Shown: in pieces, positions 27,536 through 33,956 of the stretch
Layout: each line of letters begins with the position of its first letter
Numbering within the stretch: position 1 is the stretch's first letter
Assembly (NCBI GenBank): GCA_025980335.1
Contig: JAICXO010000014.1
Location: 1 to 33,956 of the forward strand
Source: Sphingomonas sp.
Lineage (GTDB): Bacteria; Pseudomonadota; Alphaproteobacteria; Sphingomonadales; Sphingomonadaceae
Reading direction: 5' to 3'
DNA: 33,956 bases
Made by a program: the position numbers and the translations under genes
Notes under the pieces: model-generated
Database searches by the model: none
What the model was told of the DNA's origin: nothing
Seen by the model: the letters and a program-made list of their open reading frames with translations, nothing else

Positions 27536-27714
27536 CCGGCGCGGCGGGTCATTGCCGCGTACTTCGCCTCGAGCCGATCGAAGACCTCATCGGCATCCTT
27601 GAGCCGGCCCGCCGCGATGTCATCGAAACCCCTCTGGATTTCGGCATCGAACTTCGCCCAGATCTCCCGCTCTTGCGGAGTCATTTCCTCTCGCGGCTTG
27701 GGCTTGGCGGTCAT
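27532..27714 (-). CDS. Putative antitoxin of the adjacent ParE-like toxin
   Basis: MTAKPKPREEMTPQEREIWAKFDAEIQRGFDDIAAGRLKDADEVFDRLEAKYAAMTRRAG, overlapping the toxin start (GTGA). Confidence 0.7.
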   Translation of the reverse strand: MTAKPKPREEMTPQEREIWAKFDAEIQRGFDDIAAGRLKDADEVFDRLEAKYAAMTRRAG

Positions 27715-27772
27715 GGCGCGCTCCTACGGTACGGAACCAAAGATAAGTGCTTCCGTGGCTCATAGAAAGCGT

Positions 27773-29140
27773 TCACCGTCCAAACAGCTGATCAACGAGC
27801 TGGCGCAGGTTTACGAACTCCGCGACGCGGAGGCCCTCCGCGCCTTTGATGCCCTTGGGCACCCACGCTGTTTCGAACCCGAGCTTGGCCGATTCCTTCA
27901 ATCTGAGTCCGGCATGAGCGACCGGTCGGACTTCGCCCGACAGCGCGATTTCGCCGAGTACCACGGCTTCGGATCGGACGGGCCGCTCGGACATCGCCGA
28001 TACTAAAGCCGCTGCAACCGCCAGATCGGCGGCGGGATCGCTCAGCCGATAACCACCCGCGACGTTGAGATAGACCTCCGCCGTTGCGAAGCTTAGGCCG
28101 CAGCGGGCCTCGAGCACGGCGAGGATCATCGCCAGCCGGCCGCTGTCCCAGCCGACCGCCGCCCGGCGCGGCGTTGCGCCGCTTGCCAGCCGCACCGTCA
28201 GCGCCTGGATTTCGACCAGCACCGGGCGCGAGCCCTCCATCGCCGGAAAGACGCTGGTTCCGCTGACCGGCTCCCCCCGGTGCGTCAGGAACAAGGTCGA
28301 GGGGTTCGGCACCTCCGTCAGCCCCGCCCCTTCCATCGCGAAAACGCCGATCTCGTCGGTGCCGCCGAATCGGTTCTTCATCGCGCGCAGGATGCGGTAC
28401 TGGTGGCTGCGCTCGCCTTCGAAGCTCAGCACCGTATCGACCATGTGCTCGAGCACGCGCGGGCCGGCGATGGTGCCGTCCTTGGTGACATGACCGACCA
28501 GCACGACCGCAGTCCCGTGCTCCTTGGCAAACCGCACCAGCTCCTGCGCGGAGGCGCGCACCTGGCTGACCGTACCGGGAGCGCCTTCGATCAGGTCCGA
28601 GTGCATGGTCTGGATCGAGTCGATGACGAGCAGCGCGGGCGGCTCGCCCTCACCCATCGTGGTCAGAATGTCGCGCACCGAGGTCGCCGCCGCCAGCCGC
28701 ACCGGCGCTCCGCCGAGGCCGAGGCGAACCGCACGCAGCCGTACCTGCTCGGCCGATTCCTCGCCCGAGACGTAGACGACCTTATGCCCCTCGCTTGCGA
28801 GCCGCGCCGCAACCTGAAGCAAAAGGGTCGATTTGCCGATCCCGGGGTCGCCGCCGACGAGCATCGCCGAGCCCGCGACGATCCCGCCGCCGATCGCGCG
28901 GTCGAACTCGGCGAGCCCGCTCGGCAGCCGCTCCGGAAGCGCAGCGGGCGTTTCCAGTCCGACGAGCGTGATCACGCGCCCGCCGCCTTGCAGATTGTGC
29001 TTGGCCGCGAAGATGCTCGATACCTCCGCCGCTTCCTGGACCAGCGTGTTCCACTCGGCGCAGTCGGCGCATTGGCCCTGCCAGCGGTGCGACACCGACC
29101 CGCACGCCTGGCAGACATATCTGAGCTTCGCTTTGGCCAC
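27773..29140 (-). CDS. radA: DNA repair protein RadA
   Basis: MAKAKLRYVCQACGSVSHRWQGQCADCAEWNTLVQEA (zinc finger), Walker A GGDPGIGKSTLLLQ, KNRFGGTDEIGVFAM (KNRFG), C-terminal Lon-like domain. Confidence 0.97.
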   Translation of the reverse strand: MAKAKLRYVCQACGSVSHRWQGQCADCAEWNTLVQEAAEVSSIFAAKHNLQGGGRVITLVGLETPAALPERLPSGLAEFDRAIGGGIVAGSAMLVGGDPGIGKSTLLLQVAARLASEGHKVVYVSGEESAEQVRLRAVRLGLGGAPVRLAAATSVRDILTTMGEGEPPALLVIDSIQTMHSDLIEGAPGTVSQVRASAQELVRFAKEHGTAVVLVGHVTKDGTIAGPRVLEHMVDTVLSFEGERSHQYRILRAMKNRFGGTDEIGVFAMEGAGLTEVPNPSTLFLTHRGEPVSGTSVFPAMEGSRPVLVEIQALTVRLASGATPRRAAVGWDSGRLAMILAVLEARCGLSFATAEVYLNVAGGYRLSDPAADLAVAAALVSAMSERPVRSEAVVLGEIALSGEVRPVAHAGLRLKESAKLGFETAWVPKGIKGAEGLRVAEFVNLRQLVDQLFGR

Positions 29141-29178
29141 GGCTGCAGCTTATGTGAACAAATAGCGAACGTGAAGAG

Positions 29179-30918
29179 CTAAAAAACCGCCTTCGCCGTC
29201 GGCTCCTTCATCATCGACTGACGCACCAGCGGGATCGGCGGCCCACCGTAGCTGAGGAACTGGTCGTGAAATGCCTTCCACGCCTTTCTGCCACCGCGGG
29301 TCGCGGTCCAGTCGTCGCGCAGCTTCATGATCATCAACTTGCCCATCGTGTAGTTGAGATAGGCCGGGTCATAGGTGCCGCGCGCCGCCTGCTGCTGGGC
29401 ATTGCCCTTGTCCTGATAGCATTGCGTTTCGAACATCTGTTCGGACTGCGCCTGCGTCATGTCGTGCGCATGCATGCCGATTGCCGAGAGGAATCGGCAG
29501 TCGCGCAGAAGCGCGTTGGTGAGCTGACCGATGTGCGTTTCGGGATCGCCGTTCCCGAGGCCGGCGTCCCACATCATCTGCTCGGCATAATGCGCCCAGC
29601 CCTCCGCATAAGCGTAGCCGACGAACAGCCGTCCGAAGAGCGATGGCGAGCGGTTGGCGTGAAGGAACTGGACGAAATGGCCGGGCATCACCTCGTGCAC
29701 CGTCGTGAACAGCAGGTCCGCCTTGCCCGGAATGAAGGCCTCCTGCTCCGCCTTCGGCCATGAGGGGTCGGGCGGCGCGATGTAATAGACCGACGGGATC
29801 CCCTTATCGAACGGCCCCGGCGGATCGATGTAGGCCGAATTCTGCCGGTTGTACGGCGGCGCTTCCTCGACCTTCGCCTCCTCCGTCCCAGGAATGGTAA
29901 CGAGGTCGTGGCTGAGCACGAATTGCTTGAGCATCGGAATCTGTCGGCGAGCGGCGGCTACAGGCCCGCCTTCGGGCTTGTCCGACTGCATCTTCTTCGT
30001 GCAGTCCTGGATCGTCGCGCCCGCGTCGAATTGCGCGCACGCCTGCTTGAGCGCCGCCTGGTTCTTCGCGAGATCGCGTTGGCCGATCGCCTCGAGTTGA
30101 TCGAGCGGGATGTCGACGTCCTCGGTCGTCTGCAGCATCCGCGAGAAGCGGGGGGCGCCGAGCGCGAAGTTGGTGGTCGCGTTCGGCCGCTGGCTTTGCA
30201 TCCACGTCGCGATGTCGCGCATTGCCTTCGATGCCTTCGCGGACGAGGCGGCGAACTGCTGCTGGAGCGCCGGATCGTGAACGCCGGCGAACGCCTGCTT
30301 CGCGTCATTGGCATAGAAATCCGCGAAGCCGTTGAACGCCGCGACGCCGTAATCGATGAAGCTGACCGGCATCGGGGTCTTCAGATTGGCGCGGATGTTT
30401 GCCGCCGCCGCGGGCACGTTGTCGAACATCCGGATGACGGCCTTCATCCGCGTCGGCAGGTCGGCATAGGGCCGCGCCAGATAGACGTTCGGGTCCAGTC
30501 CGTCGCCGACATAATAAGCGGGGTTGGTGTGCGGCTGATCGGCGTCGGTCAGCCAGAACAATTTCCCTTGGGCGACCTTGATCAGATAGTCGCGTTCGAA
30601 CCGCTGCTGGGCATTCAGCTGCGAATCCGGAAAGCTCTGCGCCTTCTTGATCGAAGCGCTGAGAAAATCCGCCTGCCGCTTCAGGCCGGCGTCGCTCCAG
30701 TCGGGCAATTGCCCGTCGAATTCGTGCTTGCCCTGATAGACCGCGAACGACGGGTCGAGCTTGAACCACTGGTCGATGAAGCCGTTGACGAACGCCGTCC
30801 AGCCGGCCGCGGCGGGCTCAGTGGCGCCGTTGCCGGTCGCTTGCTGCGACGTGGTCGACGCCTTGCAACTGCCGAGCGCGAGCGCCGCCGCCGTTGCAAT
30901 CAGCATGGTGCGCGTCAT
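29179..30918 (-). CDS. DUF885 family protein (predicted exported metallopeptidase-like lipoprotein)
   Basis: MTRTMLIATAAALALGSCKAS lipobox; FTTVHEVMPGHFVQFLHANRS (HExxxGH); AYAEGWAHYAEQMM. Confidence 0.9.
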   Translation of the reverse strand: MTRTMLIATAAALALGSCKASTTSQQATGNGATEPAAAGWTAFVNGFIDQWFKLDPSFAVYQGKHEFDGQLPDWSDAGLKRQADFLSASIKKAQSFPDSQLNAQQRFERDYLIKVAQGKLFWLTDADQPHTNPAYYVGDGLDPNVYLARPYADLPTRMKAVIRMFDNVPAAAANIRANLKTPMPVSFIDYGVAAFNGFADFYANDAKQAFAGVHDPALQQQFAASSAKASKAMRDIATWMQSQRPNATTNFALGAPRFSRMLQTTEDVDIPLDQLEAIGQRDLAKNQAALKQACAQFDAGATIQDCTKKMQSDKPEGGPVAAARRQIPMLKQFVLSHDLVTIPGTEEAKVEEAPPYNRQNSAYIDPPGPFDKGIPSVYYIAPPDPSWPKAEQEAFIPGKADLLFTTVHEVMPGHFVQFLHANRSPSLFGRLFVGYAYAEGWAHYAEQMMWDAGLGNGDPETHIGQLTNALLRDCRFLSAIGMHAHDMTQAQSEQMFETQCYQDKGNAQQQAARGTYDPAYLNYTMGKLMIMKLRDDWTATRGGRKAWKAFHDQFLSYGGPPIPLVRQSMMKEPTAKAVF

Positions 30919-31051
30919 CGCTCTCCTCCTTTTTGCTGGCGCCCCTCGTCGGCGGCCGTTTGAATTGTCTAGCTCGTGCGGCGAACCGCGCAACTTCCCG
31001 ACCAGCAGCAGCAGGGCAGACCTCGACGGAAAGCCTTGATATGCCGCACTG

Positions 31052-32278
31052 ATGGATGGCATTTCGCTTGCGCCGATCGGCCTGTTGCTCCTCGTCGCCT
31101 GCCTGATCGCGATGATTTCGCGCAAGATCGGGCTGCCGTACAGCGCGGGGCTCGTCGCCGCCGGTCTGCTCATCGCGCTGGTTCCGGAAGGTCCGCAGCT
31201 TCCACTCTCGCGCGACCTCATCTTCAACGTCCTGCTTCCGCCGCTCGTGTTCGAAGCTGCGTTGCAGCTCCCTTGGAAGGAGTTTCGACGCGAGCTGCCG
31301 GTGACTCTTACTCTCGCGCTGATCGGCGTCGGCCTGGCCGCAGCCGTGGTTGCCGCGGGTCTCCATTACGGACTGGCGTGGAGCTGGATCGGCGCGAGCC
31401 TCTTCGCCGTGCTGATCGCAGCAACCGATCCGGTCGCGGTCATCGCCGCATTCAAGGAGATGAACGCCGACAAGCGGCTGTGCATGCTGGTCGAGTCCGA
31501 GAGCCTCCTCAACGACGGCGTTGTCGCGGTCGCGTTCGCGGTGCTCGTCGCGGTGGCCGGCGGCGCTTCCGCCTCGATCGGCAGCGTCGTTCCGGCGTTC
31601 TTGTGGACCCTGTTCGGCGGCGCGCTGATCGGCGCGATCGTCAGCGGCCTCATCCTTCTCCTTGCTGGACGAACCAACGATCATTTGGTCGAGATCACGC
31701 TCACCACGCTGGCGGCCTATGGATCGTTCCTTATCGCCGAGCGGCTGCACGCGTCGGGCGTCCTCGCGTCGCTCACCGCCGGCCTGATCATCGGCAATTT
31801 CGGAAGCATGGGCGCGATCTCCGACAGCGGCCGTCCGCATGTGCTCTCCGCGTGGGAGTTCTTCGCCTTTCTCGCCAATTCGTTCGTCTTCCTGCTGATC
31901 GGAATCCAGCTGGTCGGCGTTCCGATCAGTCGCTTGGGTTGGCTGACGGCAACAGCCGCGATCCTCCTCGTTCTCGTCGGCCGCGCGGTCGCGGTGTACC
32001 CGCTTGCAAACCTGTTCCGCCCGACCAAGCTCAAGGTGCCGTTCGCGTTTCAGAACGTGCTGTTCTGGGGCGGGCTTCGCGGGGCGCTTGCACTCGCCCT
32101 CGCGCTGACGGTTCCCGTCTCGGTGCCCGAGCGCGGCGCCATCATCCTTTGCGCGTTCGTGGTCGTGGCCTTCTCGGTCTTCGTGCAGGGATTGACGATG
32201 CCGTGGCTGGTCGAGCGGCTCGGACTCACCCGCAGCCGTGCGTCGAGGAAAGTTGCCGCTGCACCCGTGCGCCCCTAG
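31052..32278 (+). CDS. CPA1-family Na+/H+ antiporter
   Basis: SRDLIFNVLLPPLVFEAALQLPWKEFRREL, AATDPVAVIAAFKEMNADKRLCMLVESESLLNDGVVAVAFAVL, FWGGLRGALALALALTVP. Confidence 0.93.
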   Translation: MDGISLAPIGLLLLVACLIAMISRKIGLPYSAGLVAAGLLIALVPEGPQLPLSRDLIFNVLLPPLVFEAALQLPWKEFRRELPVTLTLALIGVGLAAAVVAAGLHYGLAWSWIGASLFAVLIAATDPVAVIAAFKEMNADKRLCMLVESESLLNDGVVAVAFAVLVAVAGGASASIGSVVPAFLWTLFGGALIGAIVSGLILLLAGRTNDHLVEITLTTLAAYGSFLIAERLHASGVLASLTAGLIIGNFGSMGAISDSGRPHVLSAWEFFAFLANSFVFLLIGIQLVGVPISRLGWLTATAAILLVLVGRAVAVYPLANLFRPTKLKVPFAFQNVLFWGGLRGALALALALTVPVSVPERGAIILCAFVVVAFSVFVQGLTMPWLVERLGLTRSRASRKVAAAPVRP

Positions 32279-32294
32279 TCACCGCCGGGTGAGC

Positions 32295-33563
32295 ATGCTT
32301 CCCGAACCCCTTCGAATTCCGCAGTTCCGCCTGTTCTGGTTCGCGCGGCTGAGCTGGACGATCGGCAGCCTCGCGATGGTGATCGTCATCGGCTGGCAGG
32401 TCTACGACATCGCCCGCCACACGATGGGGCTCAAGGAAGCGGCGCTCCGCCTCGGATTGATCGGGCTGGTGCAGTTCATTCCGCTGTTCCTGCTGACGCT
32501 GGTGACCGGCTGGACCGCGGACCGGCTCGACCGGCGGTGGATCGCACGCGGCGCCGTTGCGCTCGAGCTCGGCTGCGCCACCGCGCTCGGCTGGCTTGCA
32601 TGGACCCACAGCACGACGCTTCTCGTGCTCTATGTCGTCGCCGCGCTGCTCGGCGTCGGCCGCGCGTTCGCCGGGCCTGCATTGGGGGCGCTCGCACCGA
32701 ACCTCGTCCCGCGCGCGATCCTCCCGCGGGCGATCGCCTTGTCGTCGATTGCCTGGCAGACGGGCGCCGTCCTCGGCCCGGCACTCGGCGGCTATCTCTA
32801 CGCCTACGCGCCTTACGCGCCTTATGCGGTCAGCGGCGTGCTGTTCCTGGTCGCCTTCCTTTGCCTGCTCGCAATCTCGGCGGTGCCGCGCACGGGCCTT
32901 GCGCGCGGGCCGAATCCCTGGGCGCAGATGGTCGAGGGGCTGAAATACGTCCGCCGCAATCGGCTGGTGCTCGGCGCCATCAGCCTCGACCTGTTCGCGG
33001 TGCTCCTCGGCGGTGCGACGGCGATGCTCCCGGTCTTTGCCCGCGACGTGCTTCATTCGGGGGCCGAAGGGCTGGGGCATCTTCGTGCGGCGCCCGCCGT
33101 CGGAGCGACGCTGACCGCGGCCTTCTTCTCCGCCCGGCCGCTCAAGCATAACGTCGGTCTGAAGATGCTTTTCGCGGTGGCGGTGTTCGGCGCAGCGACG
33201 ATCGTGTTCGGCTTCTCGCGTTCGATGCCGCTGTCGCTCGCGTGCCTGGCGCTGCTCGGCGCCGCGGACATGTTTTCGGTCTATGTCCGCCAGTCGCTGA
33301 TCCAGCTCTACACGCCCGACGAAATGCGCGGCCGCGTCGGAGCGGTCTCGTCGCTATTCGTCTCGGCATCGAACGAGCTCGGCGAAACCGAAAGCGGCTT
33401 TCTCGGCGCGCTCATCGGTCCGGTTCCTGCGGTGATTGCCGGCGGGATCGGCGCGGTCGCAGTGGTGTTCCTGTGGTCCTGGTGGTTCCCCGAGCTGCGG
33501 CTTGCAAAAAGCTTCGACGAACCTGATTTGCGCTCTTCCCAACCGGAGGAGCCCGCTCGATGA
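32295..33563 (+). CDS. MFS transporter (EntS-like exporter family)
   Basis: [41 protein letters not shown]...[10 protein letters not shown]...; alternative GTG at 32289. Confidence 0.88.
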   Translation: MLPEPLRIPQFRLFWFARLSWTIGSLAMVIVIGWQVYDIARHTMGLKEAALRLGLIGLVQFIPLFLLTLVTGWTADRLDRRWIARGAVALELGCATALGWLAWTHSTTLLVLYVVAALLGVGRAFAGPALGALAPNLVPRAILPRAIALSSIAWQTGAVLGPALGGYLYAYAPYAPYAVSGVLFLVAFLCLLAISAVPRTGLARGPNPWAQMVEGLKYVRRNRLVLGAISLDLFAVLLGGATAMLPVFARDVLHSGAEGLGHLRAAPAVGATLTAAFFSARPLKHNVGLKMLFAVAVFGAATIVFGFSRSMPLSLACLALLGAADMFSVYVRQSLIQLYTPDEMRGRVGAVSSLFVSASNELGETESGFLGALIGPVPAVIAGGIGAVAVVFLWSWWFPELRLAKSFDEPDLRSSQPEEPAR

Positions 33564-33956
33564 GAGCCGACAATATCCTCGAGACCATCGGCAATACGCC
33601 GATCGTCCGGATCAACCGCCTGTTCGGCGGTCGCGCCGACGTGTGGATCAAGCAGGAACGGGCAAACCCCGGCGGCTCGATCAAGGACCGCATCGCCATG
33701 GCGATGGTCGAGGATGCGGAGCGCAGCGGCGCCCTGAAGCCCGGCGGCACGATCATCGAGCCGACGTCCGGCAACACCGGCATCGGGCTGGCGATGGTCG
33801 CGGCCGTCAAAGGGTACAAGCTGATCCTGGTGATGCCCGAGAGCATGAGCGTCGAACGGCGGCGGCTGATGCTCGCTTATGGCGCACAGTTCGACCTGAC
33901 GCCGAAGGAAAAGGGCATGTCCGGCGCGATCGACCGCGCTCGCGAGCTGATCGAGC
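33560..33956 (+). CDS. cysK: Cysteine synthase A, truncated by window edge
   Basis: [91 protein letters not shown] overlap with the MFS stop. Confidence 0.93.
   Translation, partial: MRADNILETIGNTPIVRINRLFGGRADVWIKQERANPGGSIKDRIAMAMVEDAERSGALKPGGTIIEPTSGNTGIGLAMVAAVKGYKLILVMPESMSVERRRLMLAYGAQFDLTPKEKGMSGAIDRARELIE

Noticed and set aside
1-33956. CRISPR array, transposase/IS element or large biosynthetic cluster
   Set aside because: No regularly spaced direct repeats, Cas genes, transposase or NRPS/PKS signatures were visible.

Overview
This is a high-GC alphaproteobacterial chromosome segment. Protein content and gene style suggest a sphingomonad, but that is inference because no search was run. 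Most of it is housekeeping: an M13 peptidase (cut by the left edge), an mccB/mccA acyl-CoA carboxylase pair, two PilZ proteins, a flavin amine oxidase, a PA2169-like four-helix protein, folE, an FAD/NAD(P)-binding protein, tRNA-Arg(CCT), DUF1178, a nitrilase-family hydrolase, grxC, comF, a methyltransferase, an Flp pilin, an M48 peptidase, accA, xerD, a large repeat-like periplasmic protein, aroK, a Kef-type antiporter, a NifU-like scaffold, cysS, cvpA, MFS transporters, GT2, a ParE/antitoxin remnant, radA, a DUF885 peptidase-like protein, a CPA1 antiporter and cysK (cut by the right edge). The most unusual structure is at 2884-3401. A small DUF559 (PD-(D/E)XK/Vsr-like) nuclease gene sits between mccB and mccA, bounded by two 57-bp inverted repeats. 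The repeats differ mainly inside a hairpin, where the changes keep the base pairing. The right repeat also supplies the apparent Shine-Dalgarno of mccA, and a near-copy of that site lies beside the left repeat, as expected if a cassette inserted into an mccB-mccA junction. Other points of interest: a frameshifted parE next to an intact antitoxin, a PilZ duplication that includes its promoter box, a covarying REP/dRS3-like repeat pair upstream of cysS, an orphan 11-bp palindrome with a nearby 14-bp inverted repeat, a GC dip inside mccA, and an unlisted 48-aa membrane protein.
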